A DNA stretch of 6,445 bases, taken from contig JAJYOS010000395.1 of the NCBI GenBank assembly GCA_021796055.1, positions 1-6,445 of the forward strand, in the 5' to 3' direction. The stretch comes from Bacteroidota bacterium. Its GTDB lineage: Bacteria; Bacteroidota; Kryptoniia; Kryptoniales; JAKASW01. Below the pieces are notes generated by a model. That model was not told the origin of the DNA. It did no database searches and saw only the letters and a list, made by a program, of their open reading frames with translations. The position numbers and the translations under genes are program-made. Shown here one piece after another: positions 1 to 6,026 of this stretch (positions are counted from its first letter, which is position 1; each line of letters starts with the position of its first letter).

Positions 1-2
1 TG

Positions 3-464
3 ATCAAGGTACCAGCGGTCGGCAGCCTCCTCCATAAGACGAGCGTGGAGATATTCTGCAGGGTTTTTTACGCCATGTACAGCGGGTCGGGTGAAAATAT
101 CGACGTCATAAAACTCGCCGCGGAAGCATGCGGGAACAAGTACATGGAGCACCAGATCAAATCCGTCGCTATACCAATGATGGTCACGCAGGGAAAGGGG
201 TTGACGGAATCCCTTGCCGCGAGTAACGTCTTTACGGAGACTGCGATTTCGAGATTTCACAGCGGGGCCGAGACCGGTACTGTTCGCAACACGGCATTGC
301 AGCTTGCCAACTACTACGAGAAAGAAACCGGCTATAAGTTGAGAAACGCAATCGACTTCATTCAGGTTATCGTCTCGATGATCATCATGATTGTGATGAT
401 CGCCCTCACGATAGTCTCGTCTGAATCCGCTTTGATAAGCCCATCGGTGCCGGGAGCCGGTTGA
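3..464 (+). CDS. pilC: PilC/GspF-family inner-membrane platform protein, C-terminal part (5' end outside window)
   Basis: This is the last 153 codons of a type IV pilus/type II secretion platform protein, the polytopic inner-membrane protein on which the assembly ATPase acts. The frame is open from base 3, so the gene starts upstream; the GTG at 45 is an internal codon, because the codons before it already encode the family's P-x-x-G-x-L stretch (window codons 4-9, PAVGSL) that opens the second GspF domain. Then follow the helical cytoplasmic domain, with the conserved G-x-E-T-G element (GAETG, codons 88-92) and the tyrosine/glutamate-rich segment YYEKE, and a final hydrophobic segment (codons about 119-140, bases 357-422) that fits the last transmembrane helix. 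The tail after it is short and ends in SPSVPGAG. The proline usual at the start of the last helix in this family is not evident. The stop lies 8 bases before the preferred start of the downstream ATPase. The name GspF would be equally valid from this fragment alone; pilC is chosen from the pilM-N-O-P-Q context. Confidence 0.88.
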   Translation: MKVPAVGSLLHKTSVEIFCRVFYAMYSGSGENIDVIKLAAEACGNKYMEHQIKSVAIPMMVTQGKGLTESLAASNVFTETAISRFHSGAETGTVRNTALQLANYYEKETGYKLRNAIDFIQVIVSMIIMIVMIALTIVSSESALISPSVPGAG

Positions 465-466
465 GG
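463..466 (+). promoter_or_regulatory. Ribosome binding site for the PilB-type ATPase
   Basis: GAGG lies six bases before the ATG at 473 and overlaps the stop codon of the upstream pilC gene (462-464). This favours ATG 473 over the TTG at 461, whose nearest purine-rich stretch (GGAG at 453-456) is only four bases away. The overlap of the site with the upstream stop suggests translational coupling; that is inference. Confidence 0.6.
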
Positions 467-472
467 ACCTCG

Positions 473-2269
473 ATGCCAGAAATCGATATAAGCGACAAGC
501 TAGGCTACACGCTGCTCAAAAAGGGGATCATCGATTATGAGACGCTTGAGCTCGCGATAAAGAAGAAGGAGGCGGAGGATTCCAAAACCCGCCGCACCCT
601 CGCTCAAATACTCGTCTCTGATTTTAACGTCGAACATGACCTGGTCTTCAGGGAAGTCGCGAACCTGTACGGGTTCCGTGAAATTTATCTCGCGGACGAG
701 GTGATCGACCCCGAACGAATCGACTTTGTCAAGAAGCTTGTGGAATCCGGGGATAATCTCAAAGACGAGATTATCAGTGCCAAAATGCTCCCCCTCAAGT
801 TCGATGAAGCACGGCCTGATAAACTCATTATAGTCGCTGCCGATCCTACCAACAAAGAAATTCCGAGACTCGCAAGAAGTTTCGCCGCGAAGCGGTATGA
901 AGTCGCGTATGTCAGGCTGAAAGACCTTCAAGGGCTCATCGATAAAGTCTTCCCTCCCGAAAACGAATTTCTCAAAGTGCTCACGAGCTCCACTCAGGAC
1001 GAGCTGGGTGATATCACTACAGGCGAGGAAGAGGGAATAGACGAGCAGCAGCTCGAAGCCGAAATAAACAAGAGCGTTCTTATCAACCTGGTCGAAGGAA
1101 TGCTCGTCGAGGCCGTTCGAAGGGGAGCCAGTGATGTACACGTCGTGCCGAGAGACGGGAGCAGGACTGACGTCCATTTCCGGATAGACGGCGACTTGAG
1201 ATTATGGTATACTCAGGAGGGCGTGCTCCCTGAAGCAGTCTCTGCCGTTATCAAAGATCGGTCAAAAGGTGCCGACCGTTTCGAGCGCGAGGCCGGCCAG
1301 GACGCTTTTATCCAGCGCAAGATAGACGATCACTGGATCCGTTTCCGCGTTTCGATCCTTCCGATGGTGGCGAGCGAATTCAGGCACAAGTTTGAAAGCG
1401 TTGTCATCCGCGTCCTCGATGACAGGAAGGTTATCACCGACCTGGAGAAGCTGGGATTGCAGGGCCCGGCGCGTGAGAGCTTCTACAAGGCCATTAAGAA
1501 GCCGCAGGGTATGATCATATTAACCGGCCCTACCGGAAGCGGCAAATCGACCACACTCGTCGCCGCGCTGTACCAGGTAATTGATTCCACCGTGAACGTG
1601 CTTACCGTCGAGGACCCCGTTGAATACATTATCAATGGCGCGAGGCAGCTCAGAATCGGGCCTAAGATGAATTTCGAGCAGGCGATACGATCCATCCTCA
1701 GGCATGATCCGGATATAGTTCTTGTCGGAGAAATCCGCGATAGAGAGACTGCGGAGATCGCCGTCAAGCTGGCGAATACGGGTCACTTGACATTTTCAAC
1801 TCTCCACACGAACGACGCGCCAAGCGCCGTCGCCAGGCTTTACAAAATGGGGATCGAGCCGTTCCTTCTCTCGAGCGCGGTGAATATCATCGTGGCACAG
1901 CGACTCGTTCGGACCCTTTGCGCGAACTGCAAGCAGCCCATGCCGAAGGATGAGGTGGACAAGGAAGCGTATATACGTTTCGGATTTACTGAAGATGAAC
2001 TTAAGACACACACTATATACAAGGCGGTCGGATGTGAGAAATGCAGCGGTACAGGCTATAAAGGGAGAGCTGCCATACACGAGGCATTGTACTTCACTCG
2101 CGAAATCAAGCACATCATTATGACCGCCGGAGACAACATTAACGAAGACGACGTCCGCAATCAGGCTGTGAAAGATGGCATGTGGACCCTGCGCCGGGCT
2201 GGCATATACCGGGTACTCGAAGGGGTGACGACGATGGAAGAGGTCGCCGCTACCACCACCGAGGATTGA
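473..2269 (+). CDS. pilB: PilB/GspE-type assembly ATPase with MshEN-like N-terminal domain
   Basis: This is the secretion/assembly ATPase, a cytoplasmic hexamer that powers pilin polymerisation. With the ATG at 473 it has 598 residues, usual for PilB. Residues about 8-150 resemble an MshEN (GspE N-terminal) domain, beginning LGYTLLKKGIIDYETLELAI. The N2 domain carries ASDVH (219-223), and the arginine-rich RFRVS is at 290-294. The C-terminal motor has Walker A GPTGSGKST (352-360, Lys358), Asp box EDPVEY (380-385), Walker B with DPD (412-414) and GEIRD (Glu420), and a His box with His438 and His445. The tetracysteine zinc site is C483-x2-C486 and C521-x2-C524, typical of PilB/GspE and absent from PilT. 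Oddities: the family's RRLPQDGR element reads ERE-AGQDAF (271-279), and the strand after RVS has an extra charged stretch (SEFRHKFES, 301-309) before VVIRVLD. Start choice: the ATG has GAGG six bases ahead; an in-frame TTG at 461, overlapping the pilC stop, would add four residues and has a less well placed site. GspE is the alternative name. Confidence 0.95.
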   Translation: MPEIDISDKLGYTLLKKGIIDYETLELAIKKKEAEDSKTRRTLAQILVSDFNVEHDLVFREVANLYGFREIYLADEVIDPERIDFVKKLVESGDNLKDEIISAKMLPLKFDEARPDKLIIVAADPTNKEIPRLARSFAAKRYEVAYVRLKDLQGLIDKVFPPENEFLKVLTSSTQDELGDITTGEEEGIDEQQLEAEINKSVLINLVEGMLVEAVRRGASDVHVVPRDGSRTDVHFRIDGDLRLWYTQEGVLPEAVSAVIKDRSKGADRFEREAGQDAFIQRKIDDHWIRFRVSILPMVASEFRHKFESVVIRVLDDRKVITDLEKLGLQGPARESFYKAIKKPQGMIILTGPTGSGKSTTLVAALYQVIDSTVNVLTVEDPVEYIINGARQLRIGPKMNFEQAIRSILRHDPDIVLVGEIRDRETAEIAVKLANTGHLTFSTLHTNDAPSAVARLYKMGIEPFLLSSAVNIIVAQRLVRTLCANCKQPMPKDEVDKEAYIRFGFTEDELKTHTIYKAVGCEKCSGTGYKGRAAIHEALYFTREIKHIIMTAGDNINEDDVRNQAVKDGMWTLRRAGIYRVLEGVTTMEEVAATTTED

Positions 2270-2328
2270 CCGCGCCTTGCCACGCAGATCCGGGTCGCGA
2301 GATTGTGGTACTAGCAGAGGAGAGCTAA
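2270..2328 (+). other. Longest intergenic gap in the operon (59 bases), no terminator or promoter seen
   Basis: The gap between the two ATPase genes is the longest in the window. I found no stable GC-rich hairpin followed by a T run and no convincing -35/-10 pair. Its only clear element is the strong ribosome binding site at its 3' end. A four-base match CCAC (2280-2283) with GTGG (2305-2308) across a 21-base loop is too weak to call a structure. Confidence 0.5.
2317..2322 (+). promoter_or_regulatory. Strong ribosome binding site deciding a TTG start
   Basis: GAGGAG, inside a longer purine run AGAGGAGAG (2316-2324), lies six bases before TTG 2329. No in-frame ATG occurs in the first 60 codons, the first methionine codon being in the stretch FLSKM. 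The TTG is therefore the best supported start of the PilT-like gene. A strong site paired with a weak initiation codon may tune the output of this ATPase relative to the others. Confidence 0.75.
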
Positions 2329-3570
2329 TTGGAAGCTGTTCGGGCAAATGATGCTTCGCCGGTAAGAAGCTTGGTGAAGCAGCTGTCGTCTCAGGTCTCG
2401 GATCTCGTCCGTGGGCTTGAGCGGCATATATTCATCGGTAACCTGGTGGCCAACCTTCCGGATGATCAACGGATTGACATCCGAAACTACTTCAACGGCT
2501 TCCTCTCCAAGATGCGTGACAATAGCGCATCCGACATAGATATGGGCGGCTACGGCGCCGCAGGGAAGATCTGGTACAGAGTGTTTGGCTCAAAAAAACC
2601 GGACGATTCGTGGGGAACCTTCGCCACCGATGAGTCCAGCATACTGATCCAGAATATTCTATCGGAGAGACAGAGGCAGTTTTTCTACGACAGGCGCAAC
2701 CTGGACTTCTCTTACATGCATACGGAGGGCGGACGGGTGTCCCGTTTTCGTGCCGACGTTTACATGGACCTTGAAGAAGTGGCCTTGAATATGCGCGCCG
2801 TCAACGAGCAGGTGAGGTCAGTCAACGACCTGGTCCTCCATCCGAATGTCCTCAATGTCCTGAGCCTTGCGCATACAAAGGAGGGACTAATACTTGTCAC
2901 CGGTATTACCGGGTCAGGAAAAAGCTCGACGCTTGATTCCATAATAGACATGAACAATCACACAGTGAACGCCGATATTGTTATAATCGGCTCACCTATC
3001 GAATATGTCCACAATTCCGATAAATGTATCGTGCGTCACCGTGAAGTCGGAAGAGACACGCTGTCCTTCAAGGAAGGTGCGATCGAGGCGTTGAGGCAGG
3101 ACCCGGACATTGTAATGATAACCGAGATGCGGGATTCCGACACTATCATGACGGCCCTGGAAATTACAGACAGCGGCCATAAAGTGTTTTCAACGTTGCA
3201 TACCGCGTCCGCTGTGGAGAGCGTCGACAGGATTGTTGCCGAGGTGCCCGCGACGGAGCAGGAACGCGTATGGCAGCGCCTTGCAGACGTCCTGCATTGT
3301 GTCATCTCCCAGAAACTCATACCCAGCCTCGACGGAAAACGCGTGCTCGCGAAAGAAGTGCTCGTTGCAAGCCCTTCGGTCAAGGCCGCGATCAAAAACA
3401 AAAACACGAGCGAGATTTACCAGATGATTTCCGAAAGCTCCGATCAGGGTATGATTACCATGGAACAGGATCTCAAGCGGCTCTACATGCAGCGTAGGAT
3501 TTCCAAGGAAAACGCTTTAAACTATGCAAACAATAAACGCAGGATGGAACAACTCCTGCAGATGATATAG
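2329..3570 (+). CDS. pilT: Divergent PilT-type ATPase (putative retraction or accessory motor)
   Basis: This is a second hexameric ATPase of the secretion superfamily, 413 residues against about 340-380 for usual PilT. Residues 1-60 are an extra helical, polar N-terminal region. The N2-like domain starts at SASDIDMGG (66-74), where PilT normally has a His after the Asp, and reaches SRFRADVY (138-145). The motor domain has Walker A GITGSGKSS (192-200, Lys198), REVGRDTLSF (238-247), Walker B from DPD (258-260) to TEMRD (265-269, Glu266), and a His box SGHKVFSTLHT (282-292, His284 and His291). There are no tetracysteines, and the C-terminal part (LHCVISQKLIPSLDGKR, then GMITMEQDL at 374-382) follows the PilT pattern, not PilB. 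Oddities: the Asp box, EDPIEY in PilT, reads GSPIEY (221-226); the Gly before the Walker B Glu is Thr; and the AIRNLIRE-type signature is only loosely matched by VKAAIKNK (351-358). It sits directly after pilB, as pilT often does. Retraction is inferred from family; PilU-like or regulatory roles remain possible. Confidence 0.88.
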   Translation: MEAVRANDASPVRSLVKQLSSQVSDLVRGLERHIFIGNLVANLPDDQRIDIRNYFNGFLSKMRDNSASDIDMGGYGAAGKIWYRVFGSKKPDDSWGTFATDESSILIQNILSERQRQFFYDRRNLDFSYMHTEGGRVSRFRADVYMDLEEVALNMRAVNEQVRSVNDLVLHPNVLNVLSLAHTKEGLILVTGITGSGKSSTLDSIIDMNNHTVNADIVIIGSPIEYVHNSDKCIVRHREVGRDTLSFKEGAIEALRQDPDIVMITEMRDSDTIMTALEITDSGHKVFSTLHTASAVESVDRIVAEVPATEQERVWQRLADVLHCVISQKLIPSLDGKRVLAKEVLVASPSVKAAIKNKNTSEIYQMISESSDQGMITMEQDLKRLYMQRRISKENALNYANNKRRMEQLLQMI

Positions 3571-3579
3571 CCAAAATCT

Positions 3580-3584
3580 AGGAG
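3580..3584 (+). promoter_or_regulatory. Ribosome binding site for the PilM-PilN fusion gene
   Basis: AGGAG ends six bases before ATG 3591, within the 20-base gap after the PilT-like gene. Together with the actin-like N-terminal strand beginning five codons in, it fixes the start. Confidence 0.75.
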
Positions 3585-3590
3585 TGCAAA

Positions 3591-5117
3591 ATGGCTTCCA
3601 ACGATGCCTTAGGACTGTATGTTGACGGAGTAGACCTGAAGGTCGCCCATGTTGCCCGGCGCGGACGGAAAATCATCCTTCTCGATCTCTTTAACGCCAA
3701 GCTCGCTCAGAAATTGGAAATTACCTCCCAGGTTGCGGCCGCCGCCGGATTCGAATCCGGTGCCGAGACGATAGACCTGACGCAGTCGTCCTTACCCGAA
3801 GCTCCGGCCAATGAAAACAATACCGCCGCTATCACCGAAGTCTTCGACAGGTATAAGAAGAAGAAATCTCTTGCATTGGCGGTGGGGGAGCCCTACGTCT
3901 TTTATCACCCGATAGAGATTCAGGGAAAACAGAAGCCGGATAAGGTCATAGCCAGGATCATAGATGAACTGCAGGCGACCCGCGCTGGTGTGACGAAGGA
4001 GCAGGTCCAATTGCTCTCCAGCACGGCGGAGACAAGCTTCGTCGGCGTGGTCAGGGAACAGGAGATCCCGGTCCTTGATCTCGTAATGAGTGCCCGCCCG
4101 TTTCTCGGATCACGAATGCCGAAGATAGCATTCGTGGAGAGCAGTGATATCGCCCTCGTAAACCTTGTCAAGACCAACTACCCGTTGAGAGAAGACGAGG
4201 TGACGGTGATAGTCTATGTCGGTGTCGAATACACCAGATTGATATTCATGCGAGGAAGACACCTGTTCAATATCGCTCCCATCATAAGCGAGGGGGCCGA
4301 TTCATTCAGTGTCCAGAACACGATCTACAGCCGAATTCTGCTTGGTCAGGACAACCTCAGTCTGCCCAGGATCGATCAGGTTATCCTTTGCGGCGAGTGC
4401 AAGAATTTCGATATAAAGGGATTTCTCTCATCCCTTCTGGTAGGCGCCGAAGTGGACTACCTGCAGCTGCACAGGGTCGATGTTTCCCAGCTTCCCGCCG
4501 GTGGGGCGGATTTGATTGCCCAGTATGCGGTGCCTATTGCCAGCGCGACGCGCGCGGCCGTCGGGAAGTCCAGGAGCTATTATTCGGCCGACCTGACTCC
4601 CAACAAGATTCGGGAAAGCCAGAAGATATTCAAACTCGCATGGCACGGACTCCTCCTCGCCATACTGGTTTTCGGCTCCACGTTCTTCTTCACCTACAAC
4701 TATGCCTCTAACCAGAACGATATCTCCAGGGTACGCTCGGATATCATCGTCAAAAGAGCTCAGGCGGCCGAGGTCGCAGTTTTGAAGTCAAAAATCAGTA
4801 CCGTGCAGTCACAGTTCGGCAAGTACTCGACGGCGATCGCGATCCTGGACTCATTGACGCCGAACACCGAGAGGTGGTCGGATCTCATGGGGTCGCTCTC
4901 GCGTTCGATCTCCGGAGTAGGCAGCATTTGGCTGACGGATATCCATGAGATTAAGCCAGGGCAGTACTACGTCGAGGGATATTCGGTCTATCGCGACAGG
5001 ATACCGCGTTTCGCACAACTCTATCGCGGCTCAGTCCTGAGGAAGGTGACCATCGCTGAAATACGGAGCAAGACGGTTTACGACTTTCAAATTGATTTGA
5101 ACTATTCGCGAAAGTGA
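3591..5117 (+). CDS. pilM: PilM-PilN fusion protein (GspL-like architecture), pilus alignment complex
   Basis: This 508-residue protein appears to join PilM, the actin-like cytoplasmic ring protein, to PilN, its inner-membrane partner. Residues 1-325 follow the PilM layout: opening strand ALGLYVDGVDLKVAHV (6-21), a middle region with ARIIDELQA (121-129), a second strand-turn VIVYVGVEYTRLIF (206-219), VILCGE (264-269), and a C-terminal IAQYAVPIASATRA (309-322). Next comes ADLTPNKIRE (333-342), resembling the N-L-L-P motif with which free PilN tails dock on PilM. One transmembrane helix follows (about 349-371), then a probable coiled coil (about 376-415) and a periplasmic ferredoxin-like domain (about 425-506) with the PilN-like pattern SIWLTDIHE (445-453) and YYVEGYS (459-465). 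Oddity: the acidic residues of the actin-fold phosphate loops are missing (YVDGVDLK, VYVGVEYT), so ATP binding is doubtful. Length and order match GspL too. The gene precedes the pilO gene by 12 bases. The fusion is read from the sequence; complex membership is from family knowledge. Confidence 0.85.
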   Translation: MASNDALGLYVDGVDLKVAHVARRGRKIILLDLFNAKLAQKLEITSQVAAAAGFESGAETIDLTQSSLPEAPANENNTAAITEVFDRYKKKKSLALAVGEPYVFYHPIEIQGKQKPDKVIARIIDELQATRAGVTKEQVQLLSSTAETSFVGVVREQEIPVLDLVMSARPFLGSRMPKIAFVESSDIALVNLVKTNYPLREDEVTVIVYVGVEYTRLIFMRGRHLFNIAPIISEGADSFSVQNTIYSRILLGQDNLSLPRIDQVILCGECKNFDIKGFLSSLLVGAEVDYLQLHRVDVSQLPAGGADLIAQYAVPIASATRAAVGKSRSYYSADLTPNKIRESQKIFKLAWHGLLLAILVFGSTFFFTYNYASNQNDISRVRSDIIVKRAQAAEVAVLKSKISTVQSQFGKYSTAIAILDSLTPNTERWSDLMGSLSRSISGVGSIWLTDIHEIKPGQYYVEGYSVYRDRIPRFAQLYRGSVLRKVTIAEIRSKTVYDFQIDLNYSRK

Positions 5118-5120
5118 GGA
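5116..5120 (+). promoter_or_regulatory. Ribosome binding site for pilO overlapping the upstream stop
   Basis: GAGGA begins within the TGA stop (5115-5117) of the PilM-PilN gene and lies nine bases before ATG 5130. The arrangement suggests that translation of the two alignment-complex proteins is coupled, which would help keep their amounts equal. Confidence 0.6.
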
Positions 5121-5129
5121 TCGGCTAAT

Positions 5130-6014
5130 ATGTCTTATGCACTGAGAAACACTATAGTCCTCGCGGCTTTTCTGGCGATAATATTCAGCGTTGGATTTTA
5201 TCTGACGAAGGTCGTGCAGCCGGGGGAGAAGAAAAAACTCCTGACGGAAATTACTACGCTGAACCGGACCATCGATCAGCGTCCCGGCGTCGAGGCGGAG
5301 TTGAAGTCGGCGGAGGACAAGCTGGCCGACATGAAGAGCAAGTACGCGAAGAGATTCAAAGTCATACCGAGCAACGACACCACTGCGCTCACATATGCTT
5401 ATTTGAACCGCGTAATGAATGCGAGCGGCTTCGTCAAGTTCGACATGCTCTACCAGGGAGCTACAGCCAGGCCGCAGTACGGGTTTAATACATATAACCT
5501 TAAAGGCGAAACTTCTTACACGAGCCTGTTCAAATTCATCTGGTACCTTGAGCACGCGAGGCTTCTCTACAAAATCGGGGACCTCTCCCTGACGGGCCAT
5601 GAGATTCGCGACGACTCAACCGGCTTGACGAAGACTATCATTCCATTCACGATGAATTTGGAGGCATATTACTCCTCAGTTGCGGGCGTTTCCTCCGAGA
5701 CGTCGGGATCCGATCCGACTTTCTACAGACCCGTCGGGGTTGGCTTGAACTTCCTGAGGCCTTTGATCTCGACTGAACCTCCTGCGAATGTCAGAGGACT
5801 AGTTGATGTCGAAAGGTCCGATCTGAAGGCGGTAATGTCCGACAAGGTTTTCATAGTCGATCAGAACGGGATGGGACATATTTTGAGTGTCGGCGACGAA
5901 GTCTATCTCGGATACCTGACGAAGATTAACCCGAGCCAGAACGAGGCCGAGTTCACGTTGAACAAGGGCGGCATAATAGACCGCGTCGATTTGAAAGTAA
6001 GATTTGGAAAATAG
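5130..6014 (+). CDS. pilO: PilO-type alignment protein with PilP-like C-terminal domain (PilO-PilP fusion)
   Basis: This 294-residue protein is anchored in the inner membrane with its bulk in the periplasm, and should pair with the PilN half of the upstream protein. A short cytoplasmic start is followed by a transmembrane helix (about 8-27), a charged coiled coil (about 33-76), and a PilO-type ferredoxin-like domain (about 84-183), including LTYAYLNRVMNASGF and SLFKFIWYLEHARLLYKIGDLSL. PilO itself is about 200 residues and would end here. A linker of about 40 residues rich in Ser, Thr and Pro (184-222) then leads to a small beta-rich domain (about 223-294): FIVDQNGMGHILSVGDEVYLG (241-261), TKINPSQNEAEFTL and the final strand RVDLKVR. 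The pattern of a strand, Val-Gly-Asp, Gly, a strand, and a last L-K-V strand is that of PilP and of the homology region of GspC, which contact the secretin. No separate pilP lies between this gene and the secretin. The PilO call is firm from architecture and position; the PilP call rests on a short, low-complexity pattern. Confidence 0.82.
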   Translation: MSYALRNTIVLAAFLAIIFSVGFYLTKVVQPGEKKKLLTEITTLNRTIDQRPGVEAELKSAEDKLADMKSKYAKRFKVIPSNDTTALTYAYLNRVMNASGFVKFDMLYQGATARPQYGFNTYNLKGETSYTSLFKFIWYLEHARLLYKIGDLSLTGHEIRDDSTGLTKTIIPFTMNLEAYYSSVAGVSSETSGSDPTFYRPVGVGLNFLRPLISTEPPANVRGLVDVERSDLKAVMSDKVFIVDQNGMGHILSVGDEVYLGYLTKINPSQNEAEFTLNKGGIIDRVDLKVRFGK

Positions 6015-6016
6015 AA

Positions 6017-6021
6017 GAGGA
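6017..6021 (+). promoter_or_regulatory. Ribosome binding site for the secretin gene
   Basis: GAGGA lies five bases before ATG 6027 and just after the pilO stop (6012-6014). An in-frame GTG at 6024 directly precedes the ATG and would be only two bases from the site, so ATG 6027 is preferred. Confidence 0.65.
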
Positions 6022-6026
6022 ATGTG

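Noticed and set aside
45..47. GTG at 45 as the true start of the PilC-like gene
   Set aside because: The frame is open to the window edge, and the upstream codons encode the conserved P-x-x-G-x-L stretch. The fragment also lacks the first GspF domain, so the gene must begin outside the window.
461..463. TTG at 461 as the start of the PilB-type ATPase, overlapping the upstream stop
   Set aside because: The ATG at 473 has a better spaced GAGG site and is a stronger initiation codon. The four extra residues add nothing conserved. It cannot be fully excluded.
500..1177. 225-codon open frame on the minus strand
   Set aside because: It lies wholly antisense to the PilB-type ATPase gene, whose protein matches its family throughout. 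The minus-strand product has no recognisable domain, so it is a shadow of coding bias.
2280..2308. Possible hairpin between the two ATPase genes
   Set aside because: Only four bases pair (CCAC with GTGG) across a 21-base loop, and no T run follows, so it is neither a terminator nor a stable RNA element.
1796..2347. 183-codon open frame on the minus strand covering the gap between the two ATPase genes
   Set aside because: It is antisense to the zinc-site region of the PilB-type gene and the start of the next gene. It has no family match I can see and no good ribosome binding site, so it is not supported as a gene.
5031..5600. 189-codon open frame on the minus strand across the pilMN-pilO junction
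   Set aside because: It overlaps two well-supported genes on the other strand, and its product shows no domain features.
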